Positions 45,301-53,208 of a DNA stretch of 64,000 bases are shown piece by piece (the stretch's first letter is position 1; each line of letters begins with the position of its first letter). Source of the stretch: Halomonas sp. LR3S48. GTDB lineage: Bacteria > Pseudomonadota > Gammaproteobacteria > Pseudomonadales > Halomonadaceae. The notes beneath the pieces were generated by a model. It made no database searches. It worked only from the letters and a program-made list of their open reading frames with translations, and was not told where the DNA came from. A program made the position numbers and the translations under genes. The stretch covers positions 682,001 through 746,000 of the forward strand of contig NZ_CP107009.1 of assembly GCF_025725665.1 (NCBI RefSeq), given 5' to 3'.

Positions 45301-45417
45301 GAATTCCTGGATCTTCATCGTCCTGAAGGCCATCAGGCCCGCGAGCGTGAGCACGATGAACAGCAGCACGACCGGGGTGGGGTTGCGGATCGACCAGGCG
45401 GAAACGTTGAGGTTCAT
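42331..45417 (-). CDS. RND efflux pump inner-membrane transporter
   Basis: A 1028-residue HAE1-type proton-driven pump with twelve membrane helices and two large periplasmic loops. The N-terminus is SIRNPTPVVLLFIVLTLAGL, then DVEIPAVSVTVSLPGASP. The proton-relay Asp pair in helix 4 is GILVDDAIVEVENIERH. The C-terminal half has GIATKNSILLIDYI. It is third in the operon outer-membrane factor, adaptor, pump; its start overlaps the adaptor stop (ATGA). The substrate is not predictable. It is convergent with the yejM-like gene. Confidence 0.94.
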   Translation of the reverse strand: MNLNVSAWSIRNPTPVVLLFIVLTLAGLMAFRTMKIQEFPDVEIPAVSVTVSLPGASPAQLETDVVRRIEDSIATMQGVDHITSTLTDGNAIVTVEFRLEKPLQEALDDVRDAVARVRADLPADLRDPVIEKVEFSGSPILTYTVASSRMDDEALSWFVDDKVSRTLLAVPGVGAVSRVGGVTREVHVDLDPARLFALDATAVDISQQLSQVQQEASGGRVDLGGTEHFVRTIATVQTAEQLADLEITLGDGRSIKLGRVAAVSDTVAEPRSAALLNGEPVVGFEIARARGFGEIEVAEGGRAALDALKAEHPDITVTEALNLVDPVVENYQGSMWLLYEGAALAVLVVFLFLRDWRATFVAAVALPLSAISTFAAMYLMGFTINIVTLLSLSLVIGILVDDAIVEVENIERHLLMGKKPYQAAMEAAAEIGLAVVATTFALIAVFLPTAFMSGIVGKFFVQFGWTAATAVFFSLVVARLLTPMMAAYLLRAPKSHAKREPRWMSVYLAGARWCLRHRLLVIVGSSAFFVGGLALATTLPGAFIPADDNSQTQVTLTLPPGSKLHDTLSLAERARSILQHYEHVKMVYTAIGAGNSGDDPTESVSTSGADVRTAVLTINLTHRDDRPGLKRQAIEAQFRDGLSALPGVRVSVGEGDSSENYVLVLAGEDSRVLAQHAQRVERELRTIPGIGAVISSAGLASPELVVRPDFASAADLGVTTAAIAETLRVATLGDYDQDLAKLNLSERQVPIVVRLADAAREDLQTLKQLPVPGARGAVPLENVATLEIGSGPSQITRYDRMRNINFEVELNGRELGEVEQAVLALPSLQILPPGVTRASSGDAEDMGELASGFGLAMLTGVLCIYMVLVLLLRDFVQPATILAALVFSVPGAFLALFVTGSALSMPSMIGLIMLMGIATKNSILLIDYIIIARRDHGLERRDAIIDACRKRARPIVMTTIAMGAGMLPIALGWGADPSFRAPMAIVVIGGLLTSTLLSLLVIPVVYSYVDDTVQWTTRRFGRLTHTPH

Positions 45418-46556
45418 GGTGTTTCCTCTGCTCGGTTCATGGCATCCAACGATGATGGATCCTCGACCACACGAACCAGATCGCCATCGCCGAGGAAGGC
45501 GCCTCCGGAGGCGACCACCGGTGCCGACGCCCCGATGCCACCAGCGATCTCGATGTGCTCTCCCACACGCTGGCCAGTCGTCACCTTGGTCTGTACGACC
45601 CGGGAGTCCGGGCCGAGACGCATCACGTAGCTGAATCCGTCGCGCAGCAGTACCGCGCTCTGCGGCAGGGTCATGGCCCGGCGTGTGCCGAGCTCGAACT
45701 CACCGCGTGCGAACATGCCCGCCCGAGCGATGTTGCTTGCCGGTAGATCGACATAGACCGTGCCATTTCGGGTGGATACGTCCACGAGCGGAGCGATCGT
45801 GCGTACACGCCCCTCCAACTCGCCGCCTCCCGGCAGGGTGAGCCTGGCGATCTGTCCGAGTTGCAGCTTGGCGAGGTCGGACGCCGCGACTTCCGCACGC
45901 CATTCGAGCCGGCCACCCCGGATCAGTCGGAACAGTTCCTGACCGGCGGGAAGCACTGCACCGACCGTGGCACTGCGGGACGAAATCACGCCATCGTCGG
46001 GGGCGTGCACCTGGGTCTGGGCCAGGCGGAGTTGTTGCACGCGCTCGACGGCTTGCGTCGCTTCCAGGCGTGCACGCGCCGTGCGTGCCGACGTGCTGTA
46101 CTGGAGAATCTGTTGGGTCGCCATCGCGCCTGTTTCTCGTAACTCGTGGGCGCGCTGCGCGTTGTCCTCGGCTTCGGCGAGTGCCGCCTCGGCCTCGGCG
46201 ACGGCGGCGCGGCTCTGTGCCAGTTCGGCGTTCACCGTATCGGACGCGAACGTGGCGAGTACCTGGCCGCGCTGCACGACGTCGCCCACGTTGACCTCGA
46301 CGCTGGCCAGGCGCAGGCCGTTTGCCTCGGTGCCGATGCTGGCTTCCTGCCAAGCCATGACGTCCCCGTTCGCGGCTATTGTGAGGGGCAGCATGGTGGG
46401 TTGTAGTGTCGTGACGGCCACGCTCAGCGCGGGTTGGGCGACCGCTGGGGTGTCACTGTCCGAGGCGCTGCTGGAGGTTTGCAGGAGCCAGGCGACCGTC
46501 ACGGTGAAGCCCACCGCAACGACCGTGGCGGCCGCGAGTGAACGTAATTTATTCAT
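45414..46556 (-). CDS. RND efflux periplasmic adaptor (membrane fusion protein)
   Basis: A 380-residue HlyD-type adaptor. The N-terminal membrane anchor is VVAVGFTVTVAWLLQ. The lipoyl/barrel-sandwich halves are ASVEVNVGDVVQRGQVLATF and AQTQVHAPDDGVISSRSATVGAV. Between them is an alpha-helical hairpin (about residues 112-175, Ala/Glu/Arg-rich coiled coil), and a beta-barrel domain follows. It links the pump to the outer-membrane channel. It overlaps the outer-membrane factor gene by eight bases and the pump gene by four. Confidence 0.93.
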   Translation of the reverse strand: MNKLRSLAAATVVAVGFTVTVAWLLQTSSSASDSDTPAVAQPALSVAVTTLQPTMLPLTIAANGDVMAWQEASIGTEANGLRLASVEVNVGDVVQRGQVLATFASDTVNAELAQSRAAVAEAEAALAEAEDNAQRAHELRETGAMATQQILQYSTSARTARARLEATQAVERVQQLRLAQTQVHAPDDGVISSRSATVGAVLPAGQELFRLIRGGRLEWRAEVAASDLAKLQLGQIARLTLPGGGELEGRVRTIAPLVDVSTRNGTVYVDLPASNIARAGMFARGEFELGTRRAMTLPQSAVLLRDGFSYVMRLGPDSRVVQTKVTTGQRVGEHIEIAGGIGASAPVVASGGAFLGDGDLVRVVEDPSSLDAMNRAEETP

Positions 46557-48054
46557 TATCGTGATCCTTGTTTTCGTCAGCGGGCCAGCCGCCGCCTAGC
46601 GCGCGGTACAATCGGATCCAGGCAGTGATTCGCTCACGCTGCAGTTCGATCACGGCGCTCTGGGCGGCGACCATGCTGCGGCGTGCATCCTCGAGCTCGA
46701 ACAGGCTGGCGGTGCCGATGCGGTAGCTGGCTTCGGTGGCCTGGTAGGAGCGTTCGAATCCGTCAGCGGCGATGGCCGCGTCCTCGCTGCGTTTCGCCGT
46801 GCTGTCCAGCGTGACCAGCGCGTCCTCGACATCACGGATCGCTTCACGCAGGCGGGCGGCATAGACGGTGGTGGCGGCCTCGTAGCGAGCGCGTGCCGCT
46901 TCCGCATTGGCGCGTCGCGTCCCGCCATCGAACAGCGGCAGCGTTACCGTCAGGGGCCCGATACTCCACACGCTGCCATTGGTGCTGATGCCCCCACTGG
47001 AGATGCGTGTCGTGCCGATGCTGCCGGCCAGCCCGATGCGGGGCCAGCGCTGCGCCCGCGCCTGATCCGAATCGGCGCTCGCCGCCACCACGTCACGCGC
47101 TGCCGCGTGAATGTCGGGGCGCTGTGCCAGCACCTCGGCCGGCATCGCCGTGACACTGAGCTCGGCCGGCCGTGGCAGCCGGCCGTTTGTGGTGGCCAGT
47201 TCTCGGCGCAGCGCCGCTTCGTCTTGGGCCGCAAGGGCACTCAATGCCTTGACCAGGAGTTCGCATTGCGTCCGCTGCTCGATCAGCGTTACGTTGCCTT
47301 GCGCCGCGCTGGCATTCGCCAGGTCCGCCTCTGCCGGGGGGCGGAAGCCCTTGTCCGCAGTCAGGCGGGTGACCTGCGCCGTCTGAACTCGCGATTGGGT
47401 ATCGATTTCGGCCTGCTGGGCCAAGGCCTCGCAGGCGCGTAGCTCGACATAGGTCGTCGCGATTTCGGCAGCGACCGAAACCCGGGCGTCGTGCCAATCG
47501 GCCTGGCTGGACTCGAGCCGGGCTTGCGCGGCGTTGACGCCGGCACGGCCTGCGCCGAACAGGTCCAGTTCCCAGCCGAGCTGCAAGCCTGCCGATGTTT
47601 CGGTGCCGACCGGCGTGTCCAGATCCGTTCGTCCCCGGCTCGCGCTGGCGCTGGCATCCAGCGAGGGCAGCAGGGCGGCGCTCTGCGCCACGCGTGCGGC
47701 CTGGGCATCGGCGATGCGAGCGGCTGCCTGCGCCACTGTCGGGCTGACCTGCTGACCGGCCTCGATGAGGCGCAGCATCAAAGGGTCGTCGAACTGAGCC
47801 CACCAGCGGCTCAGGTCCCCCAACTGCCCACCGTGAGGCAACGGGGCGTGCCATTGCGCGGCAACGGGCGCTGCGGCGCTGCCGGGTATGGTTTCGGGCT
47901 GAGTCGATACACATCCAGCGAGCAGCGCGGTGGTTGCCAAGATGCACCAGGCCGCAAGCGGTGATGGTTTACGGCCGGGAAGCGCCTTCGTATCCGCCAC
48001 CCGTCGCCGGCGGGGCATGAAGTCAACAGGAATGACATCGGTGGCTGGGAACAT
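46549..48054 (-). CDS. RND efflux outer-membrane factor (NodT/OprM family lipoprotein)
   Basis: A 501-residue TolC-like channel protein. The signal ends in the lipobox LLAGC (Cys near residue 48), preceded by an unusually long N-region. OEP repeats follow: PTVAQAAARIADAQAARVAQ, WELDLFGAGRAGVNAAQARL and the second repeat AQRWPRIGLAGSIG. The start at 48054 was chosen for its ACGAGGA ribosome site; starts at 48072 and 48018 are also in frame. It is the first gene of the three-gene efflux operon, divergent from mipA across the shared regulatory element. Confidence 0.9.
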   Translation of the reverse strand: MFPATDVIPVDFMPRRRRVADTKALPGRKPSPLAAWCILATTALLAGCVSTQPETIPGSAAAPVAAQWHAPLPHGGQLGDLSRWWAQFDDPLMLRLIEAGQQVSPTVAQAAARIADAQAARVAQSAALLPSLDASASASRGRTDLDTPVGTETSAGLQLGWELDLFGAGRAGVNAAQARLESSQADWHDARVSVAAEIATTYVELRACEALAQQAEIDTQSRVQTAQVTRLTADKGFRPPAEADLANASAAQGNVTLIEQRTQCELLVKALSALAAQDEAALRRELATTNGRLPRPAELSVTAMPAEVLAQRPDIHAAARDVVAASADSDQARAQRWPRIGLAGSIGTTRISSGGISTNGSVWSIGPLTVTLPLFDGGTRRANAEAARARYEAATTVYAARLREAIRDVEDALVTLDSTAKRSEDAAIAADGFERSYQATEASYRIGTASLFELEDARRSMVAAQSAVIELQRERITAWIRLYRALGGGWPADENKDHDNE

Positions 48055-48090
48055 GCGGTGTCCTCGTCTCATGGGGCGAGACTTTCCCGC

Positions 48091-48175
48091 AATGCGTCTT
48101 TCAGAAGACTTACTGGTGATTTGGATCGATTGGGTGTTTCGGTAAGTTTTCCGTAAGTAGGTGGCTGCGAAAGTG
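48091..48175. promoter_or_regulatory. Shared regulatory element, copy 2 (between efflux operon and mipA)
   Basis: AATGCGTCTTTCAGAAG (48091-48107) is followed by ACTTAC (48107-48112, the reverse complement of GTAAGT). Then come GTAAGT (48142-48147) N5 GTAAGT (48153-48158) and GGCTGCGAAAGTGG. It matches the element at 40239-40326 with one three-base indel. It lies between divergent genes next to an OmpR-type regulator, the likely DNA-binding partner. Confidence 0.78.
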
Positions 48176-48206
48176 GGCTTCTTTTAACAACACGCGAGAA
48201 ACGATC

Positions 48207-49055
48207 ATGTCAGTCATATACCCGCTTATCTCGATCTCCCGACCCCCGCTTGTCTCGATCTCCCAAGCTTCTGTTTCACGTATGGCGGCCGTTTCCGTGC
48301 TCGCCGTTGGCCTCTGCACCTCGGCGACGGCCCTGGCCCAAGAGCCGAACGACGCCGAGTCGTCCTCCACGACCTGGGGGCTGGGGCTCGGCGCAATGAG
48401 CGAGCAGGAGCCCTACACCGGTATCGATCGTGACAACCAGCTCCTGCCGTTGCTTGAGGTTGAGAACCGGTACATTCATCTCTTTGGCCCGCAGATCGAA
48501 TTCAAGCTGCCGAGCCTCGATATCAGCGATTCTCAAGCGCTCGACTTCGGTATCGTCGTCCAGTACGACGGCAGCGGCTATGAAGAAGGCGACGCTGATA
48601 TCCTCGATGGCATGAGTGAGCGCAAGGATGGCTTCTGGGCGGGCGGCAAGGTGGAATGGGACAACGACTTCGTTGAAGTCGGCGCCGAATGGCTTGCCGA
48701 CGTGTCGGGCAACAGCAAGGGCCAACGCATCAACGTTGGTCTGGAGAGAACCTGGCACTTCGGAGATCATTTCCTGCTTACGCCGCACGTGGGGGCGAGC
48801 TGGCAGGACGATAAGACGATCGATTACTATTTCGGCGTTCGTGACGATGAGGTTCGCATCGATCGGCCTGCCTATGCCGGGGAGTCCGCTATCGACGTAG
48901 AAGCAGGGGTGCGTGGTGCCTACATGTTCGATAAGCACCACTCGGTGCTCATGGGCGTCGAGGTGACGCGTCTGGCGGATGAGATCAAGGACAGCCCGCT
49001 GGTGGATCGCTCGACCACCAATAGTGTGTTTCTCGGCTACGTTTACCGCTTCTGA
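48207..49055 (+). CDS. MipA/OmpV family outer-membrane protein
   Basis: A 282-residue beta-barrel protein. The signal peptide (best from MAAVSVLAVGLCTSATALAQ) is cleaved before EPNDAE. The mature start is TWGLGLGAMSEQEPYTGIDR. Alternating strands end in VFLGYVYRF with the C-terminal Phe used by the barrel-assembly machinery. The family includes MipA (murein scaffold) and OmpV; several members respond to antibiotics or osmolarity. An inner ATG at 48282 would trim 25 residues in front of the signal. The stop overlaps the regulator start (TGATG), so mipA and the two-component genes form one unit. Confidence 0.88.
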   Translation: MSVIYPLISISRPPLVSISQASVSRMAAVSVLAVGLCTSATALAQEPNDAESSSTTWGLGLGAMSEQEPYTGIDRDNQLLPLLEVENRYIHLFGPQIEFKLPSLDISDSQALDFGIVVQYDGSGYEEGDADILDGMSERKDGFWAGGKVEWDNDFVEVGAEWLADVSGNSKGQRINVGLERTWHFGDHFLLTPHVGASWQDDKTIDYYFGVRDDEVRIDRPAYAGESAIDVEAGVRGAYMFDKHHSVLMGVEVTRLADEIKDSPLVDRSTTNSVFLGYVYRF

Positions 49056-49741
49056 TGAGCCGCATACTTCTGGTCGAGGATCATGACCGGTTGGCCCGGC
49101 TGATGTGCAAGGGGCTGGAAACCGCCGGCATCGCCGCCGATGTGGCCGAGCGCATCGATGCCGCATGGGCCGCCGTCCAGCAGATGCCCTACCAGGCATT
49201 GATTCTCGACCGGGGGTTGCCGGACGGGGATGGCCTCATCCTGCTGCAGAAGATGCGCCGCGCCGGCCTCGGCGTGCCTTGCCTGGTGTTGACGGCCCGC
49301 GATGCGTTGCATGATCGGGTACAGGGGCTCGAAGCCGGTGCCGATGATTACTTGCCCAAGCCGTTCGCGATGGACGAGATGGTAGCGCGTGTTCGCGCGC
49401 TGCTGCGCCGCCCCGTGGCGTTCCACTCGCTCGACCCCAGCCATGGCGACCTCACCCTGCGACCCGAAGCCGGCGTGCTGTACAGCGGCAATGAAAGCGT
49501 CATCCTCGCCCCGGCGGAGCTGCACATCATGCAGCTGCTCTTGCACAAGCACGATGAGGTAGTGCGCCGCAGCGCGCTGGAAGCGGCGGCCTGGGGGCTG
49601 AGCGAGGCGGTCACACCGAACGCCCTGGACGTAGCCCTGCACCGTCTGCGCCGTAAGCTGCTCGCCATCGGTTCGCGCCAGCGAATCGTCAACGTCAGGG
49701 GGCTGGGCTATGCGCTGCGTGAAGCCGATGCCGCTGAATAG
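49055..49741 (+). CDS. OmpR-family response regulator of the mipA locus
   Basis: A 228-residue regulator. The receiver has Asp52 (LILDRGLPDGDGLIL), LTARDALHDRV and Lys (DYLPKPFAMDEM). The winged-helix domain has LAPAELHIMQLLLHKHDEVV and NALDVALHRLRRKLLAIGSR, ending with VNVRGLGYALREA. It is of the PmrA/QseB subtype by length and motif. It is translationally coupled to mipA. Its cognate kinase is not adjacent but 1.3 kb downstream, behind a hydrolase gene. It is the best candidate to bind the GTAAGT-N5-GTAAGT elements. Confidence 0.92.
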   Translation: MSRILLVEDHDRLARLMCKGLETAGIAADVAERIDAAWAAVQQMPYQALILDRGLPDGDGLILLQKMRRAGLGVPCLVLTARDALHDRVQGLEAGADDYLPKPFAMDEMVARVRALLRRPVAFHSLDPSHGDLTLRPEAGVLYSGNESVILAPAELHIMQLLLHKHDEVVRRSALEAAAWGLSEAVTPNALDVALHRLRRKLLAIGSRQRIVNVRGLGYALREADAAE

Positions 49742-49772
49742 CTTGCGATTGAAAGTCCTGCTGGCCTATGCG
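49685..49772 (+). repeat. Diverged direct repeat, copy 1 (regulator 3' end / vestigial kinase start)
   Basis: It runs from ATCGTCAACGTCAGGG in the regulator tail through ATGCCGCTGAATAG and GTCCTGCTGGCCTATG. The +1 frame from 49711 reads MRCVKPMPLNSLRLKVLLAY, i.e. a kinase N-terminus that stops after about 28 codons. Copy 2 is at 51045-51135. Confidence 0.8.
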
Positions 49773-49812
49773 GCTCTCTGCTGGATGGCAAGCACACATT
49801 GATGGAGGGTTT

Positions 49813-50967
49813 ATGCTTCCCCGCCTTGGCTTACTGCTTTCCACACTGGTGTTTCTGGCATCCTGCGCCTTGCCGCCGGATACCCCGCATTTTCAACCTT
49901 CCGACAGCCTGCCACCCTATGATCAGGACAGTTTCGATCAATATGTGCGCGACACCCGCGCATGGATTGCCGAAAACCGTGCCTTTCTCAGTGACGACCA
50001 CAACCTGGAAATACAGCTCAACACGCCGTTCGAGCTTCGCCCCGATAAACCGGCCAAGCGAGGCATTCTTTTCGTTCACGGACTGGGCGCAAGTCCTTGG
50101 TACTTTTCCGACATAGCCACTGCCATGGCGGATGACGGCTGGCTGGTTCGCTCCATTCTGCTGCCGGGCCACGGCACCCGCCCCGCCGATCTGATGCTGC
50201 CCGATAGCGAGGATTGGGAAAAAACCGTTGCCCACCACGCAAACCTGCTGGCAGCCGAGGTCGATGAGCTTTGGCTTGGCGGCTTCTCTACCGGCGGAAA
50301 CCTGGTCACCTCCCATGCGCTAAGCGACGAGAATGTTGCCGGGCTGTTGCTGTTTTCCCCTGGCTTTTATCCCGATAACGGCTATCTGTTTCTCGCCCCG
50401 GTCATTTCCCGTTTGTGGGATTGGGTTGATATCGATGACGAGGACAATATCGCCACTTACCAGTCCCTGCCTACGCGTGGGGCCGCGCTTTATTACCGCT
50501 CGGTCAGAGCCGTGCAGAAAGATCTCAAAACCGCGCGTTTTGACAAACCTGTCCTGATCACCATGAGCCAGCATGACAGCGTTCTCGATCCCAGCGCGAC
50601 GCTCGATGCCTTTCAAACCCGCTTTCCCAACCAACAGTCACGCTTCGTCTGGTACGGCGACGCCCCGCAGGAACTTGACGATCCACGCATCACCGCCCTT
50701 GCCAGCAATTTGCCCGACCGTCGCATCAGCACCTTTTCCCACATGAATGTGCTATTTGCGCCCGAGAACACTTATTACGGTGAGAAGGGCAGCCATATCA
50801 TTCTTGAAAACGGACAGGACGGAATTCCCCTCCCCGAGGATTCCAACACCTTGTGGTTTGGGGCATGGGGACAGATCGCGGCGGAAAAATACCATGCCCG
50901 CCTGACCTGGAACCCCTACTTCCTCGATCTCCTCGACAGTATCCGCGAGGTGGCAGGTGATAGTTGA
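49813..50967 (+). CDS. Lipoprotein alpha/beta hydrolase inserted between regulator and kinase
   Basis: A 384-residue predicted lipoprotein (lipobox LASC, Cys18) with an alpha/beta-hydrolase fold. It shows ILFVHGLGASPWYFSDIA (oxyanion loop), the nucleophile elbow LGGFSTGGNL (Ser159), the acid in MSQHDSVLDP and the His in STFSHMNVLFAP. This is a complete Ser-Asp-His triad, lipase/esterase-like, probably acting at the periplasmic face. The start at 49813 follows GGAGGG. G+C content is somewhat lower than that of its neighbours. It splits the regulator from its kinase and is bracketed by the diverged repeat, so it looks like a later insertion. Confidence 0.87.
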   Translation: MLPRLGLLLSTLVFLASCALPPDTPHFQPSDSLPPYDQDSFDQYVRDTRAWIAENRAFLSDDHNLEIQLNTPFELRPDKPAKRGILFVHGLGASPWYFSDIATAMADDGWLVRSILLPGHGTRPADLMLPDSEDWEKTVAHHANLLAAEVDELWLGGFSTGGNLVTSHALSDENVAGLLLFSPGFYPDNGYLFLAPVISRLWDWVDIDDEDNIATYQSLPTRGAALYYRSVRAVQKDLKTARFDKPVLITMSQHDSVLDPSATLDAFQTRFPNQQSRFVWYGDAPQELDDPRITALASNLPDRRISTFSHMNVLFAPENTYYGEKGSHIILENGQDGIPLPEDSNTLWFGAWGQIAAEKYHARLTWNPYFLDLLDSIREVAGDS

Positions 50968-51044
50968 CCCTTCTTCTATTCAACGTGAGGAGACTCCTGG
51001 CGATAACGCATCAGCCGACCTCATGGGATTCCGTCATGTGCTTG

Positions 51045-51135
51045 ATCGTCAACAACCTCAGGGAGCTGGGCCATGCGCTTCGTAAGGCCGATGCCGCTGA
51101 ATAGCATTAGTCTGAAGGTTCTGCTGGCTTATGTA
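51045..51135 (+). repeat. Diverged direct repeat, copy 2 (vestigial regulator end / kinase start)
   Basis: ATCGTCAACAACCTCAGGGAG, then ATGCGCTTCGTAAGGCCGATGCCGCTGAATAG and GTTCTGCTGGCTTATG correspond base for base, with scattered changes and a three-base insertion, to 49685-49772. It contains the true start of the kinase gene. Confidence 0.8.
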
Positions 51136-52440
51136 GCAGGGATGGTGCTCAGCATCGTGCTGCTCGTGATCGCTGCAGTAGTGGTGGTCCAGAGCAACAT
51201 GCTGGCCCGGATGGATCTGGCCGACGCCGCGGAGGGGATGGCGAACAATATCGAATTCGACAGCAGTGGCAGACCCGTCGGGTTCGACTCGAGCATGGAC
51301 GACCGCGCCTGGCTATATGAGGGCCCTCAGCGCGAGACGGCCTATCGGATCCTGGATGAAGCTGGAGACACGGTCGTCTTCTCGAGTGCCGGAGAGGAGT
51401 TCTGGCCAGCCACCCATGAGCTCATGCGGTTGACGCGCGGAAACTTCACCTTCGAGCACGAGGGAAACACCTTTTTCGGCGCCACGGAGCCCCTCGTGCA
51501 CGATGGGCGAAGGTGGTATCTGCAATTCGCCGTCAGTGCGAGGTTCATGGATGTCGTCTATACCGTTGCCTGGCCGCAGGTGGTCGCCGGCGTCACGGTA
51601 TTCGGCAGTGTCCTGTTCATCGCCTTCGGCTTGTGCGCTTATATCACCCTGCGCTACACCCTCAAGCCGCTGCGAGACGTGTCGGAGTCCGCCGCGGCCA
51701 TCTCGCCGCGCTCCATTGATGCCCGATTGAGTACGGAAGCGGTGCCCACGGAGATCGCTCCTCTCGTGGACAGCTTCAATCGAGCCCTGGAACGCCTCGA
51801 ACGAGGCTACCGCGTGCAGCAGGAATTTCTCGGCAACGCGGCACATGAGTTGAAGACACCACTGGCACTGATCCGCGCTCAGATCGAGTTGAAGAAGGGG
51901 GGCAGGAGTGAGCGCGACTCGCTATTGAGCGACGTCGAGTACATGACCCGTCAGGTGCAGCAGCTACTGCTCCTGGCGGAAGCCAGCGAGGCGCACAATT
52001 ACCACTTCAGCATCGTCCGGATGCAGGAGGTCGCCCACGAAGCCGCCTCCTACCTGCAACGCATGGCGGAAACCGCCGACGTGCACTTGGCGGTGCGCGC
52101 TGTCGGCGACGTGCAGTGGAAAGCGGACCGCGCGGCCTGTTTCACCTTGCTGAAGAACCTGCTGGAGAACGCCATCCAGCATGCGCCCGCGCAGACTTCC
52201 GTCAGCGTGGAGATTCAGGGCGATACGGTGACCGTGCGGGACAGAGGCCCCGGCGTCGATGCAGAGCAACTGCCCCTGCTATTCGAACGCTTCTGGCGTG
52301 CTGCACATCGGCGGGACCGCGGAGCAGGCCTCGGCCTGGCCATCTGTCAGGAGATCGCCCTGGCACACGGCTGGCGCCTCACGGCCGAGCAGGCCGAACC
52401 GGGACTCCGGTTCCGGCTGTCAAATGGGAAGGGAACGTGA
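51073..52440 (+). CDS. Sensor histidine kinase of the mipA locus
   Basis: A 455-residue kinase. Membrane segments at about 16-40 and 170-192 flank a periplasmic sensor of about 125 residues. HAMP is followed by HisKA with His258 (LGNAAHELKTPLALIRAQ), then HATPase with NLLENAIQHAPAQ, VRDRGPGVDAEQ and GAGLGLAICQEIALAHG. The N-terminal motif RPMPLNSISLKVLLAY also survives as a vestige right behind the response regulator, which shows that this kinase (or a paralogue) once followed the regulator directly. It is expected to phosphorylate the regulator at 49055-49741. Confidence 0.9.
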   Translation: MRFVRPMPLNSISLKVLLAYVAGMVLSIVLLVIAAVVVVQSNMLARMDLADAAEGMANNIEFDSSGRPVGFDSSMDDRAWLYEGPQRETAYRILDEAGDTVVFSSAGEEFWPATHELMRLTRGNFTFEHEGNTFFGATEPLVHDGRRWYLQFAVSARFMDVVYTVAWPQVVAGVTVFGSVLFIAFGLCAYITLRYTLKPLRDVSESAAAISPRSIDARLSTEAVPTEIAPLVDSFNRALERLERGYRVQQEFLGNAAHELKTPLALIRAQIELKKGGRSERDSLLSDVEYMTRQVQQLLLLAEASEAHNYHFSIVRMQEVAHEAASYLQRMAETADVHLAVRAVGDVQWKADRAACFTLLKNLLENAIQHAPAQTSVSVEIQGDTVTVRDRGPGVDAEQLPLLFERFWRAAHRRDRGAGLGLAICQEIALAHGWRLTAEQAEPGLRFRLSNGKGT

Positions 52441-52517
52441 GGCCTCCCAGCAGGTTCGCTCAACGCCACCAAGGCAACCTCGCGAGCGTTTTGCATCGGC
52501 TAGGACGGGGTATGCCG

Positions 52518-53192
52518 CTATTTAGCGCCGGCTACCGTCGCCTCGACGCCGTTGAGGATCAGTGTAACTCCGAACTCGAAGCTCGCGTCGAAATCCCACG
52601 TCTCCGGCCATGCCAGATGCTCGACGGTCGGGTAGCCGCGGCCGGCGATGCGCTCGGCGCGGATCTGTTCGGAAGGCTCCAGGTCGGGAACCCGCCGGGC
52701 CTGGTACGCAGCCTGCGTGAGGGTGAAGCTCACCAGCAGGAAATAGGTTCGCGCGCTGTCGACATCACTCAGGCCAGCTTCACCGAGCGCTCGCAACGTG
52801 ACCTCCATGGGTGCGAACACCGACGCAGGTGCCGCGCCCTCGAATTCCAGCAGGCGTGGCAGGCCGGGGTGCCGGAGGCAGAGACTGCGAAGCACGCCAA
52901 AGCAGTGATGAACTTGATTGCGCCAGCTGGCGTGATGGCCGTCGAAGTCAGCGGCGGATATGACGCTTTCTGCCACGGCCGAGAGCAGGGCTCGCTTGCT
53001 GCTGAAATGGTTGTAGAGCGCCATCGGCGTTACGCCGACATCCTCGGCCAGGCCGCGCATGGTGATTGCATCGGCACCGGCCTCGTCGATCCGCGCCATG
53101 GCGGCGTCGATTACCTTGTCGCGGGTGAGGTTGCGCGACTTCCCCATGGGCGCGCCCCGCGCCGTCTTTTTTGCTCTACCAGAGGGAGACAC
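52518..53192 (-). CDS. TetR-family transcriptional regulator
   Basis: A 224-residue repressor. The N-terminal helix-turn-helix is NLTRDKVIDAAMARIDEAGA, then MRGLAEDVGVTPMALYNHFS. The C-terminal ligand domain resembles the TetR_C tetracycline-repressor type (FALTLILNGVEATVA-like end). The GTG start at 53192 was chosen because GGAG lies eight bases upstream; an ATG at 53147 lacks a ribosome site. The small membrane protein gene is 16 bases upstream on the same strand, so the two form an operon. An inverted repeat upstream of that gene may be its operator. Confidence 0.87.
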   Translation of the reverse strand: MSPSGRAKKTARGAPMGKSRNLTRDKVIDAAMARIDEAGADAITMRGLAEDVGVTPMALYNHFSSKRALLSAVAESVISAADFDGHHASWRNQVHHCFGVLRSLCLRHPGLPRLLEFEGAAPASVFAPMEVTLRALGEAGLSDVDSARTYFLLVSFTLTQAAYQARRVPDLEPSEQIRAERIAGRGYPTVEHLAWPETWDFDASFEFGVTLILNGVEATVAGAK

Positions 53193-53208
53193 AGTGGCTA
53201 CTCCTATC

